Source: Gracilariopsis chorda (taxonomy: Eukaryota; Rhodophyta; Florideophyceae; Gracilariales; Gracilariaceae). From it: 64,000 nt of DNA. How positions within the stretch are numbered: position 1 is the first letter of the stretch; every line of letters begins with the position of its first letter. The translations under genes were made by a program, and so were the position numbers. Positions 44,640-53,846 of the stretch are shown here, in pieces. The notes beneath the pieces were generated by a model. It saw only the letters and a program-made list of their open reading frames with translations, was not told the origin of the DNA and did not search any database. Location: NCBI GenBank assembly GCA_003194525.1, contig NBIV01000233.1, positions 1 to 64,000 of the forward strand. The letters run 5' to 3'.

Positions 44640-45241
44640 TAGTAAGCATCTACAGCTGCCATCAAAGGAGGCAATGATAGCAAAGAAGGTGGGCTTTTTC
44701 TTGGGACTCTTGTGAACGACTTCAGAAGCAAGCAGTTTGACGATAATAATATTGAGAACGATGATGAAGCGCACTTTAATATCAAAATGGATAATTGAAA
44801 AGCAATTGTGTTCTCTGGAGAGACAAAAGCTAGGTACGCAGAAATGGTATCTGGTAAAGAGGGGATTGAAAACCTCGTAAGAATCAGCGGTGGAAAGGAA
44901 GTCAAAGTGAAGTTTTTCTTCATGCTGTTCAAGAATGGCAAGCACGGCTACCGTATCCGTTACATTCCAGATGAAATTACAAATCTACCTTATCGCAACG
45001 GGCCCAAATAGTGGATCTATACAATATTGATGCCTCAGTGCCTTGCAGGAAATATTTGGCCGTGTTTTTGCCAAATGGTAGTGAAAATCTTATATAATGA
45101 TATTCTAAGCGAAAAAATGAGACTGCGGAATTCAAAGAAGCCTCGGATGAGATTAACGTGTATATTTGATACTTTTCCGTAAATAAAACACACCTTGTTT
45201 AAACTGTAGATTATGTTGTGATTAAAAAGATTAAAATTGCT
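44640..45241 (+). pseudogene. DDE transposase remnant, pogo/Tigger-like
   Basis: Plus-strand frames encode DDNNIENDDEAHFNIKMDN, then (after a stop) KAIVFSGETKARYAEMVSGK, an LVRISGGKE segment, IRYIPDEITNLPYRNGPK, and after a frameshift NETAEFKEASDEINVYI, YFSVNKTHLV and DYVVIKKIK. The order and motifs fit the DDE endonuclease core of pogo-type transposases as I know them from protist genomes: the E/D-rich start with an NMD-like first Asp, the 'Y R.GPKGWM' motif, the region after the second Asp, and the 'YFPPNATHL.QP.D' motif. There are at least three in-frame stops or shifts. The N-terminal DNA-binding part and the ends were not identified. Confidence 0.62.
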
Positions 45242-45864
45242 TGAAACTCACATTCAAATTCATGTAAGATGAGAAAATTTGGAGAAAGTGCATATCGGCT
45301 ATCAAGAATATGTGTAATTCTAGGAGAGCATTTTTACATCGTTCAGTCATATTGACTGTGCAGGAAGTGAATCGGTAGCGTAACATGCATAGGTTGACTT
45401 ACGCTAGAGAGAGCATGAGACATACAGTGATGTCTTTACACGGAAACGAACTGTGAGAGGAACGTTACCTTTATACAAAACTGTAGAGAATTGTCGCAAA
45501 GCATCGCAATTATTCGAGGGCTAAGCCATGCAATATTGCCAGGGATACTGCGAAAGATTCGTAGAGCTCGCAAAATGTAGCTGTATTTGCCTAAAGTATT
45601 TAGGTTAGAACCAAATAATGTGACCCACGTCAAATTGTGTTGTATCTTAAATAGTGTGGTACCGTTGAACGTATGGCCCACTCTAATAAAGGTTTCCTTG
45701 GTTCCGAAACTCTTTCTTTAATTAGTGTGGGCCACGTTTAATGCAGTCACTGGGTGTAGGGGTAGAGAAGAAAGGGTGAGTGCGAGTGTTTTAAGAGAAG
45801 CGGCGATGCTGAGAGTCAAAGATAGGAGAGGGCCTAGGACGAAGACGTCGGACTCCGGGCAATT
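45242..45864. other. Region without genes, with an inverted repeat
   Basis: About 620 bases, AT-rich at the left. It contains the imperfect inverted repeat at 45668-45739. No gene is supported; it may hold the end of the decayed DNA transposon. Confidence 0.4.
45668..45739. repeat. Imperfect inverted repeat
   Basis: AACGTATGGCCCACTCTAAT at 45668-45687 is mirrored by ATTAGTGTGGGCCACGTTT at 45721-45739, matching in inverted form except for one mismatch and a 2-base gap. The loop is 33 bases. It could be a small foldback or MITE end. Confidence 0.55.
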
Positions 45865-46335
45865 TTGCTTACTCCTGTGTTTTCAGATTATATATTGATG
45901 TCGGTGATTGAAATGGAAACTGAAAAACTCACAAGCTCTCATCAAGTCACCTGCTGTAAGCCACGTGATTCTGTGAAGTATGGTTTCTGTCAGGCATTCC
46001 CCTCCATCTGTTCCCCTAGGTGGAAAAGGCGGGGAGGGGGTGGAGTCCATATGAGATTCGATCTCGTTTTAAGGACCAACCAACTCTCGCCGCTTCCGCC
46101 CAAGCCAACAGCCTCCGCCGTGCCGCACCCCAACGCCCCTTGTGAGTGCTGCACAAAGGTTCACAAGAAGAGCTATGGCTCCGGCTGCTTCTGCTCCGTC
46201 CACTGCGCCCGCCGCGTCGCCGCTACTCGCAAATGGGAGAAGAGTCGCAACGAAAAGTCCAAAACACTGATAACTATTCGTCCCGCTATGCTCGCTCCTC
46301 GCCGATCCACTCAGCAGTGTGCGTTGCCATTTTGA
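45865..46335 (+). CDS. Gene fragment with CxxC...GSGxFC Cys/His motif
   Basis: A 156-codon frame whose middle encodes CECCTKVHKKSYGSGCFCSV followed by HCARRVAATRKWEKSR (about 46140-46250). This CxxC-x2-H...YGSGxFCSxxCAR pattern resembles a short zinc-binding motif found in many copies in protist and algal proteins (CxNCxKxHDGSYGSGRFC-type). The first 60 codons are low-quality and the true start is unclear; the frame ends in unrelated sequence. It may be a truncated gene copy. A diverged second copy of the same stretch follows at 46660-46830. Confidence 0.45.
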   Translation: MLTPVFSDYILMSVIEMETEKLTSSHQVTCCKPRDSVKYGFCQAFPSICSPRWKRRGGGGVHMRFDLVLRTNQLSPLPPKPTASAVPHPNAPCECCTKVHKKSYGSGCFCSVHCARRVAATRKWEKSRNEKSKTLITIRPAMLAPRRSTQQCALPF

Positions 46336-46536
46336 ACGGGTAAACGCCGTCGAGTGCTAGTCAGTACTGAGCTGGAGCGCTGGCACATCTCAGACTCACC
46401 GCCGTCGTTCTACATGCTGCAACCACATCTGCCGTAACCGATCAATTTGCCTACCAACACCCCACCACCACCGGTCTGTCATACACCGCTACTCCGCTCT
46501 TCCATACCTATTCTGCTTTCCGCCGCTCCTTGTACG

Positions 46537-46618
46537 CCGCTTCAGCACGACAGCTATCTGCCGCTTCAGCACGACAGCTATCTGCCGCTTCAGCACGACA
46601 GCTATCTGCCGCTTCAGC
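46537..46618 (+). repeat. 24-bp tandem repeat, 3.4 copies
   Basis: The unit CCGCTTCAGCACGACAGCTATCTG-like 24-mer starts at 46537, 46561 and 46585 without differences, with 10 further bases at 46609. A multiple of three in length, it keeps all frames open through the array. Confidence 0.92.
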
Positions 46619-46659
46619 CCGCACTCCCGAATCATACCGTACATTATTTGAAATCAATC

Positions 46660-46850
46660 GCACGTGCCAACCCCCTCTCGCCACTTCCACCCAGGGGGGA
46701 ACAGCCTCCACCGTGCTGCACTCGGTCTCCACAGCGCCCGCAACTGCTGCTACCAGAGCTCCAAATCGTGGCCGCACAACGTCCGCCGCGCTCTGCGTGC
46801 TCGTGCAGTCATGCGAGCAGCTCCTGCAGCGCTACAGACTCCGGCGCCGC
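46660..46850 (+). pseudogene. Diverged duplicate of the Cys/His gene fragment
   Basis: DNA from CCAACCCCCTCTCGCCACTTCC onward parallels 46078-46240 (CCAACTCTCGCCGCTTCCGC): both continue with an ACAGCCTCC(A/G)CCGTGC(T/C)GCAC block and a later CCGC-rich (C/T)GCCG stretch. The cysteine pattern is only partly kept and the frames differ, so it is a decayed second copy about 590 bases downstream. Confidence 0.5.
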
Positions 46851-47052
46851 CACCCGCAGTACCGCATCGCTACTGCAACGTATACACGACAGAAGAAGCT
46901 GCTAATCGACGTAATAGGGAAGCATGGCAGCAAATATTAATTTTGTCGCTGCAACTCTTCATCTATTGCTCTGGCCACTGCGAGCATAACACCCCTCAAA
47001 AGAGGACACCGACGAATTCGCGCCACGAATATCATTCCTCCCAATACAACTT

Positions 47053-47064
47053 GTATATATAAAA
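47053..47064 (+). promoter_or_regulatory. TATA box candidate
   Basis: GTATATATAAAAGG at 47052-47065 is a strong TATA consensus on the plus strand, but no convincing gene follows (the first ATG, at 47081, opens about 20 codons). Possibly the promoter of a lost element or a non-coding transcript. Confidence 0.35.
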
Positions 47065-48227
47065 GGGGGAAGCGCTCCAAACGATGTCGAAGAGAGTATT
47101 ACAGCTCATTTACTTTCTGGTGGCCATATGCCAGACCCACCGGTAGGCCAACAAACTGGGCAACTTTTTAACATCGTAAGATGGATTGATAGCGCTATCC
47201 TGAGGCGTCAAACGATACTGTGCCTGAATTGAGAGCGCGTCTTCGGTAGAAGGCCCTGCATTGGAGCCTTCGTCGTCAATAAAACGACTAGGCCAAAGGG
47301 ATGGTTCTGGGGAAGAATTGTCAGATATATCTCGAACGAGCCTGATAAGATTCGACTGTGGATGCTTACCCATTGTATTATGGCTGTAAAACTGTTGCTG
47401 AAATTATTCAGGACCGTCAAAAGATATGATATAGACAAAAATTACCCTAAAAAGTATTATATCTTTTGCCAGGTTGGCCCGACATAGAAAAGATGTGGCC
47501 CATGGCAGTCTATTATGAGTTTTTGCTTAGAAATAGTATGCGTAACTAGAGATTATGTGCCTAGCCTAAATGTCCATAAAAGTCCGAGGTCAGCGGCTTC
47601 CAAGCCAATTCAGACCAGATAATTTCTCTTTTGTTTGGCGAAACCGTGCTTCTCTTAAATTTTTCTGCTTCTCTTTGCTTCAAACACTACTCAACTCCAC
47701 TTTTTTGCATAATCGTGCAGCTTGACTTTTTGCACGTTTTAAGTGACTTGCCTGGTTTAGTCTTTTAAGAGATCAGTTAGCGGACTGATTTGCTCTAAAC
47801 TACGCATTTCACTTAAGATTTTGGTAGTGCGTGCTAATTGAAAGCATTTGTATCCTTATAGCGCTATACCTAAGTTTTTGGTCGCGCATCTTTTGTCTAC
47901 ATTTTTCTTCTCTACCGCTGCTAGTGGGCTGCTGTCCTGTGTACACTTTTATCATCATCTATTTCCGCCTTGCCTTATTCGAGGCCGTGTATTTCTTGTG
48001 CCTGCCGCCGCAGTACTCACGCTGCTATGAACCCTTTTCGGTTTACTTTCTATTGGCATTGCACGCCAGTGCTGGTACTCTCGAGCTACGAACATATTTT
48101 CAAGCTACTCTCCAGCAAAGAAGGGTACAAAAAGGGCTGTTGTCGTCTGTTGTCATGAAATCGTGCAACATGACACTCCCAATACCTGTAGTAGCCTACT
48201 ACTAGTAGGTATGTAATATAGCGTTGA

Positions 48228-48233
48228 TATAAA
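48228..48233 (+). promoter_or_regulatory. TATA box of the SDR gene
   Basis: TATAAA (within GATATAAAGG) 48 bases upstream of the ATG at 48281. The spacing is suitable for a core promoter with a short 5' UTR. Confidence 0.5.
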
Positions 48234-48280
48234 GGATTCTTCTCCCAGCTTTCATTTGCGCGCACATTCGTGAGAGAAAT

Positions 48281-49243
48281 ATGGCGTTTACGATCGAGGG
48301 CGTTCCGCCGCAGACTGGAAAAGTGGTCATAATCACGGGCGCCAGCTCCGGCATCGGACTGGAGGCAGCGCGCGTCCTCGCCAAGAAGGGTGCGCACGTC
48401 ATTATGGCCTGTCGCAACCTCGGAAAGTCGCAGCCGCTTGCTGACGAGATCAATTCAGAATGCGCCGAAACCGGCGGCAAGGCCACTCTCGTGAGGCTTG
48501 ACACTACTGATCTCGACTCCATCGATTCCTTCTCAAACGAACTACAAGCTGCCTCAATCACTCAATTGGACGTGCTGTTGCTCAATGCGGGTATAATGAT
48601 GGTCCAGTGGGCTACTCGGCCCTCCCGAAGCGAGCTACATCCAGAAATCGAGTCGCAGATGTCTTGTAATGTCGTCGGTCACTTCTATCTCGTGCAGAAG
48701 ATGTTGCCGTTAATCAGAAGCACTCCGGGCGCACGCGTCATCACCGTTTCCTCCTTAGCTGCCGATCAAACCAATCCCACCGACAGCATCAACTACGACG
48801 TCTTTCTCGCAAAGACGCCCGAAGAATACAGCAAAATGAACTCATACTGCGAGAGTAAGCTCTCTTGTCTGCTCTTGGCACATGAGTTAGATCGTCGTTT
48901 CAAACAGGCAAACATCGACGCCTTTGCGATATCAGCCCATCCAGGCTACTCGCGAACTTCCCTGCAGCCTCGTTCTGATTCGTTCCTCTTCAAGATCTTT
49001 TTGTATGCAACACTCCCTTTCAGCATGAAGGCGGAAGGAGGGGGGCTTGTGTTATCTATGGCCGCTACCGCAGATCGCTCCGAAATCCCACCGAACCCGT
49101 ACTTCACCCCGGGCGGCTTCCAAGGCTTAAGCGGCGCCCCTATTGCAAATGGAAAGATGTGCGCTCATGCAAGAGACGACGCGCAAGCGTTTAAGCTGTG
49201 GGAAACATGCGAAGAGCTTTGTGCCGTCACCTCGGACATTTGA
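48281..49243 (+). CDS. Short-chain dehydrogenase/reductase
   Basis: An intact 320-residue frame with the complete classical SDR signature: nucleotide-binding TGASSGIG at 19-26, LLLNAGIM around 99-106, structural Asn130 (SCNVVGHF), catalytic Ser (VITVSSLA, 153-160) and YCESK with Tyr189 and Lys193. R45 in ACRN, after the second beta strand, suggests a preference for NADP(H). The overall pattern (ACRNLGK, NYDVF, HPGYSRTSLQ) resembles retinol dehydrogenase/WW-domain oxidoreductase-like SDRs, which reduce or oxidise carbonyl or alcohol groups of lipophilic substrates; the substrate cannot be named. There is no signal peptide and no intron. The gene has its own TATA box and no operon-like neighbour. 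Confidence 0.93.
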   Translation: MAFTIEGVPPQTGKVVIITGASSGIGLEAARVLAKKGAHVIMACRNLGKSQPLADEINSECAETGGKATLVRLDTTDLDSIDSFSNELQAASITQLDVLLLNAGIMMVQWATRPSRSELHPEIESQMSCNVVGHFYLVQKMLPLIRSTPGARVITVSSLAADQTNPTDSINYDVFLAKTPEEYSKMNSYCESKLSCLLLAHELDRRFKQANIDAFAISAHPGYSRTSLQPRSDSFLFKIFLYATLPFSMKAEGGGLVLSMAATADRSEIPPNPYFTPGGFQGLSGAPIANGKMCAHARDDAQAFKLWETCEELCAVTSDI

Positions 49244-49999
49244 ACCAGACCACCGTGTCCTACCAGTCTCAGTGATGAGTGATCACTGATTACCTACACC
49301 CACCATTCTGTCGTCAAAAACCACTAGTTTGAGCTTGTACTCGTGCCGCCGTTCCCTTGCTACAATTATCAAGGGACATTCTTGAACGCGTTCAACCACG
49401 ACTACCCGGTCACCTGCTGTTCACAATAAACCGAAGATAAGATATAGTATTCCCATTTCGAGAAAGGGCCCAAAACATCTTGTTCGCACCTGCGCCACAA
49501 GAAAGGCCAGTGCGCAAGATGAACAGCCGCGTGCTACTAAACACAGGGCTCCTCAGTAAGACATATATCCGCACCTCATTCGAGCTCAACATAAGCGTCT
49601 CTCAAAGCTTTCATTTCATGGGCAGAGACAAGACCACAGAGCGAGTGTTCCAACGCACCGCCAACGTACGTTTTCAGCCACGAACGCTGGTGAACGCCTT
49701 TGCTCCTCGTAGTAAATATGTCAGGAGTGAAGCTCTTTGAGTCACAAGCGTGGCTATGAGAGCTCAGTGATTCGATCTGTTCACCCTGGGTGTGAAGGCT
49801 ACTAATTCTGGAGGCATGTAAGCCAGCAAGTATGGGTCCAAAAGAAATCTTCTCTATAACATGTTGTTCGCGCTGTCCTGGTTACCAAGGCACGCACAGG
49901 TCAGATTGGTGCTATATATTGAGGAAGGCAGTAGTGTTCATGTAAACACACAAAGCGATACCACCTTGAGAGACAAAAAAAGGAAAGCCCCGCACCATT
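49244..49999. other. Intergenic region between the SDR gene and the glycine-rich gene
   Basis: About 750 bases. One short open frame (49480-49740) has no recognisable features. A TATA-like TATATATT at about 49913-49920 lies 80-85 bases before the ATG of the glycine-rich gene and may be its promoter. Confidence 0.45.
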
Positions 50000-51388
50000 A
50001 TGAAACGCGTAGCAGCAGCACTTTCCGTCACTACATGTGTACTACTTATATCGAGCGTGGTAAAAGGTGCAACTATTGCAAGGAAACGTCCGCCTCAGAA
50101 GTCTCACAAGGAGTGCCAAAAACTTCGAAATCGACGTGCGGCAGCAGACGAAGAGGCGTTGATACTTCCACAAAACCTGGACAGCAGATCTTCAAGAGAT
50201 GAGGAAACAAGTTCGTCCCACACGGTCGTCAACATCACTCCCGCTGAAGAGCGGAGAAGTCGACACCTTGGAGCAACGGCTTACTTGAACAAAAGTAACC
50301 ACCGTAGGGGTGAGAATAGTAGCGAGAAAGAAACGCAAAGTAAAAATGCAAGGCGACGAAGGCAGGAAGAGCGTAACTCGGGTTCGCAGAGTCGGGAGAG
50401 ATCACTGCAAGCAAACTTGATACAAGCAGCAGAGCAGGAAAGAAACAGAGACCATTCGCAAGGTCCAGATCAAACTGCGACAGGAGTGCGTCCGGTTGGA
50501 GTTGCCGATGGACAGGGTACCGTAGAAGAGTTGAGACCAATAGTTGTTTCTTCGCAAGCTGCAGTGACACAGCCAAACAAGGAAGAGTCGGAACAGTCGA
50601 GGCCCGAAAGGAGACAAGCATCAACTTCCCAAGCACGGCGAAGGGGCAACAGGAGCATGCCGCAGGTGGGCGGGAACGGCGGACATGGCGGAGTAGGAGG
50701 ACTATTCGGTGTCGGGGGAACTGGCGGACGTGGCGGGACGGGAGATGTCGGCGGCAGAGGTGGCAGGGGGGGACCAGGCGGAGTAGGTGGAGATGGCGGA
50801 CGAGGGGGAGACGGAGGAGCGGCTCGAATGCGCGGTGGGCGGGGTGGAGAGGGTGGAAGTGGTGGTGACGACGGTGGTGAGGGCGGCAGAGGAGGCGGCG
50901 GGGGGTTTGCAGTCGTTGATGGATCAATGGGCGGGGAAGGTGGGGATGGCGGGGATGGAGGGAACGGTGGGGGTGGTGGAGATGGTGGGGACGGTGGGCA
51001 CTCGTTTGGAAGAGAGGGAAACGGTGGGGATGGCGGGGATGGTGGGGAAGGCGGGATTGGAGGAGATGGTGGGGACGGGGGAAAGGGTGGCGAGGCGCCC
51101 GAATCAGGGGTGGGTGGGGATGGGGGAGACGGCGGGGACGGCGGTCGACAGGGAGGTGAAGGCGGCGATGGTGGGAATGGAGGGGAGAACGGCGACGGCG
51201 GGGACGGCGGATACGGGTATGGCGGCGGACACGGTGGTGACGGGGGAGATGGCAGTGGGTCCGGCGAGGGGGGAAATGGCGGTGACGCGTGGGGAGGAGG
51301 AATTGGAGGGGACGGCGGGGATGGGGGTAACGGGAGAAAGGGCGGACGAGGCGGAAGACCGTGCGGGCAACATGGGCGCGATGGATAG
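50000..51388 (+). CDS. Secreted glycine-rich (GGX repeat) protein
   Basis: A 462-residue frame from ATG at 50000. Residues 1-23 form a signal peptide (MKRVAAALSV..., cleavage probable near VKG/ATI). Residues about 24-219 are polar and charged, rich in Arg, Glu, Gln and Ser, without a known domain. From residue 220 to the end the protein is almost only GGX triplets, where X is mostly Asp, Glu, Arg, Asn or another small or polar residue (for example GGDGGDGGEGGIGGDGGDGG), with a few breaks (GFAVVDGSM, HSFGRE, EAPESG). The sequence is secretory and probably extracellular. GGX strings can pack as polyglycine-II helices and appear in cell-wall glycine-rich proteins and PE_PGRS-like proteins. Function unknown. 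Its stop is 7 bp from the stop of the convergent folE-like gene. Confidence 0.85.
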   Translation: MKRVAAALSVTTCVLLISSVVKGATIARKRPPQKSHKECQKLRNRRAAADEEALILPQNLDSRSSRDEETSSSHTVVNITPAEERRSRHLGATAYLNKSNHRRGENSSEKETQSKNARRRRQEERNSGSQSRERSLQANLIQAAEQERNRDHSQGPDQTATGVRPVGVADGQGTVEELRPIVVSSQAAVTQPNKEESEQSRPERRQASTSQARRRGNRSMPQVGGNGGHGGVGGLFGVGGTGGRGGTGDVGGRGGRGGPGGVGGDGGRGGDGGAARMRGGRGGEGGSGGDDGGEGGRGGGGGFAVVDGSMGGEGGDGGDGGNGGGGGDGGDGGHSFGREGNGGDGGDGGEGGIGGDGGDGGKGGEAPESGVGGDGGDGGDGGRQGGEGGDGGNGGENGDGGDGGYGYGGGHGGDGGDGSGSGEGGNGGDAWGGGIGGDGGDGGNGRKGGRGGRPCGQHGRDG

Positions 51389-51395
51389 CTCGTAG

Positions 51396-52310
51396 TTAGA
51401 ACAGATCTGCTCCGGAAGGCGTACGGAAGAGCGACCAGAGCTGCTCGCGAAGCGCGGCGTCGGTGCGAAAATCGCCCAACATGACGGAGGTTAACATGGT
51501 GGAATCTGTGCTGCGGACGCCGCGAATAGAAGCGCACAAATGACGACCCTCAACGATTACGGCCACGCCACGTGGACGCAACACGGCGTTGAGAAAGTGC
51601 GCAATTTGACGCGTGAGGCGTTCCTGAAGTTGCAACCTCTGAGCGAACATTCGCACTATGCGCGGCACCTTGCTGAGACCTATGACTCGGCCATCGGGGA
51701 TGTATGCCACATGAACTCGACCGGAAAAGGTGAGCATGTGATGTTCACAGAGGGAGGAGAAGCGAATACCGCGAATGTGAACGGCGTCTGTGGCGGCTTC
51801 GTTGAAGATGGCGCCGTTGAGGAGCGCGGTGGCATCGACGCGGTATCCGGAGAGCAGCTCGGAGAACATGAGGGCGACGCGACGGGGAGTGGAATCGAGG
51901 CCCGGACGGGACGGATCTTCGCCGAGCGCGAGGAGAAGGGAGTGCACGGCGCGTTCGGCAGATGAGGTGTCGACGGGCGCCTTCTGCCCGGGTTGGACGG
52001 CGAGCAGCGCGTCTGGAGAGTCGGCGTCATTCTTGTCGTCGCGTTCGGAGCGGCGTCTCTTTCGCGGCGACGGCGACGGCGACGGCGAGGCGTGTCCGTT
52101 TGCGACGGCGGGGGCGGAAGGTGTTCGCTCCATAGGGTCAGGGGGCGGAGGTGGAGGTTGAGGCAGAGGCGAAGGCGAAGGCGAAGGCGAAGGCGGAGGT
52201 CGTTTAGCGACGGCGGCGCCCGCGCCGTTTTGGTGGCTTCGTTGTGAATCACATTTGGTGAGGCGAGTGATGCTGCAATTGTGGCCGCACACGTTGTTCA
52301 CACGGCGCAT
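51396..52310 (-). CDS. folE: GTP cyclohydrolase I
   Basis: It converts GTP to 7,8-dihydroneopterin triphosphate, the first step of folate/pterin synthesis. The catalytic domain (about residues 113-304) has FSSLCEHHMLTFSGRVHVAY and GLSKVPRIVRMFAQRLQLQE, and RHLCASIRGV. The zinc ligands fit Cys188, His191 and Cys259, spaced as in the bacterial enzyme (Cys to Cys 71 residues), with catalytic His190 and His257 present. The 304-residue frame starts at ATG 52310, but the first 59 residues are low-complexity (SPSPSPSP, PPPPPPP) encoded by a GGCGAA-type hexamer run, and the tRNA start is only 47 bp away. The internal ATG at 52133 (Met60) is an equally good start. A basic PRKRRRSER segment follows. 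No transit peptide is obvious. Convergent with the glycine-rich gene. Confidence 0.95.
   Translation of the reverse strand: MRRVNNVCGHNCSITRLTKCDSQRSHQNGAGAAVAKRPPPSPSPSPSPLPQPPPPPPDPMERTPSAPAVANGHASPSPSPSPRKRRRSERDDKNDADSPDALLAVQPGQKAPVDTSSAERAVHSLLLALGEDPSRPGLDSTPRRVALMFSELLSGYRVDATALLNGAIFNEAATDAVHIRGIRFSSLCEHHMLTFSGRVHVAYIPDGRVIGLSKVPRIVRMFAQRLQLQERLTRQIAHFLNAVLRPRGVAVIVEGRHLCASIRGVRSTDSTMLTSVMLGDFRTDAALREQLWSLFRTPSGADLF
52160..52200. repeat. GGCGAA-type hexanucleotide repeat in the folE N-terminus
   Basis: GGCGAA units repeat about five times at 52168-52195, encoding Ser-Pro dipeptides on the minus strand. A second (GACGGC)n-like run at 52068-52088 encodes the other SPSPSP segment. Length variation here would change only the disordered N-terminal tail. 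Confidence 0.8.
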
Positions 52311-52357
52311 TTGCGATTGTGTGGGGATAAAAACGCGTATGGCTCCATTACAGACTT

Positions 52358-52437
52358 GGAAGCGTGGCCGAGTGGTCTAAGGCGCTAGTTTAAGGCACTA
52401 GTCCTTCGGGGCGTGAGTTCGAATCTCACCGCTTTCA
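52358..52437 (+). tRNA. tRNA-Leu (AAG)
   Basis: A class II fold can be drawn by eye: a 7-bp acceptor stem GGAAGCG/CGCTTTC with one G-T pair and A as discriminator base, a D arm GCC...GGC with a GAGTGGTCTAA loop, an anticodon stem CTAGT/ACTAG with loop TTAAGGC giving anticodon AAG, a short variable arm and a T arm GTGAG-TTCGAAT-CTCAC. No intron. It lies head-to-head with folE, and TTTT follows at 52442. Confidence 0.93.
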
Positions 52438-52441
52438 CTTC

Positions 52442-52445
52442 TTTT
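52442..52445 (+). terminator. RNA polymerase III terminator
   Basis: TTTT five bases after the tRNA 3' end, the expected termination signal. Confidence 0.6.
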
Positions 52446-53846
52446 GATCTCGCTCATGCCTTCCGTCCATGCCTATTTCTTTTTATTGACTTGGAGAGCA
52501 CACTAACTATCATTGCCCCCGAGTGTTCATCTTCAGTCGAGCAAGTGACCTGGAAGAACCTTGCCTGCATGAACTATCAGGTCAGCTGTTCGCACCTTCA
52601 ATCCCTCCGTCTCAGCTCAAGAAATGCATCTCGTATTACTAGTATCGTCGAAACAGCATCTTTTATGTGTACCTCGTGGCCTAGTCACAACACCAACCAC
52701 ATGCACGGTCTTCGCTGATCCCAGGCTCATCTTCACCACAAGACGCGCTCCTCAGTCGCATCAATACCGCAGCCCTTCCCTTCCTTTCATATAACGTCCA
52801 GATCAGTCTCCCCCACTTCCGGCTATTCACCAATACCTTCGAAGAACATGACGGCCAGCAATCTGAAGAAACTGCAGCTCTCTCCTGATTGGAATACCAA
52901 AGAACAACTCCGTCAACTTATGCATATCAACGCTTCACGTTTCCTTGTATGTTTCAGAGCTCAACTAAAACTGATTGCACCCTTTTCACAACATCTTTAA
53001 TTCTACACTTAAATCTCGTGGAGGGCTTACAAAACAGATATCCTTCTTGTCGAATGGCTTGCAAACAGAGAACTGGAGTGTCTAAGATACTTTTCACCGT
53101 CTTGGGAATAAAAAAGCGTATTGTGGTCCTACGTAGTGCCATAGAATGTATTGTATTATAATTCGTGAGCTTACAATTTTTTTCCAATGTCCATCTGAAA
53201 CTATCGAAGCTGCTTCTAGAGAGATAACTCGAGTTCCTAAGACGTACCAGCAACCCCTTTGGCTACTGTCTAACGAACGTGAATATGCTCCTTTCCATTC
53301 TTTCCATTGTAGATGGTAGCTCTTGATGGCGAGCAGCTTGTTTGTATCATCGGAGCACAAAGAGTTCAACCGTGTTGTTCACTCCTGTCGTCCTCTGCCG
53401 CTGCAAATGATAGAATCTCGACCAATACGATGCCATGGGATGCATTTTCGAAGTATGTCCGATAGATAACTGAAGCAAGAGCACTTCGACTTTTGTAGAC
53501 TTTTACCCCGATGTTGCAAAATCCGATCTCTCGTTGAGTATAGAAGAACCTTGGTTCGATATCATTAGTCCTGCTCTCACATCTGTACCATCAACAGGAA
53601 CTCCGATTTGGTTCTGAAACAGTGCCTCTATTCCTTTATGCGCTTGCCTATTCGCTCTTGCAATGTCATCCACAATTTGCCAGACCACATTTATTCTTGT
53701 ACAAGAAAACGCAACGGCACTGATAAAAGCAGTTTACAAAGATGAGGAGCTTACTCACCTAGCTCGTTGAATCCTTGTAAGCTTCCATTATGGCGAGGCA
53801 TGATTGAGAGGAAGACCATTGAAATTATGTCTCGACAGCGATAAGG
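52446..53846. other. Region without recognised genes
   Basis: About 1.4 kb between the tRNA and the retroelement cluster. Short frames on both strands show no domain or composition bias that supports a gene. Confidence 0.45.

Larger units (their letters stand above)
46951..48280. other. Intergenic region upstream of the SDR gene
   Basis: About 1.3 kb. Apart from the TATA candidate at 47053 and the SDR promoter at 48228, I see no gene. The minus frame 47373-47110 (87 codons) has no recognisable domain. Confidence 0.45.

Noticed and set aside
46537-46618. Possible CRISPR-like array
   Set aside because: The 24-bp units are directly adjacent, with no spacers, in a eukaryotic context. It is a simple tandem repeat.
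50470-51537. A 355-codon minus-strand frame of Pro-Pro-Ser/Pro repeats resembling an extensin
   Set aside because: It is the exact complement of the GGX repeats of the secreted plus-strand protein, and it overlaps the folE gene. The plus frame has a signal peptide and a clean start, so the minus frame is a shadow.
51540-52247. Plus-strand and Arg-rich alternative frames over the folE gene
   Set aside because: They overlap an enzyme with complete zinc and catalytic residues; composition follows from the hexamer repeats.
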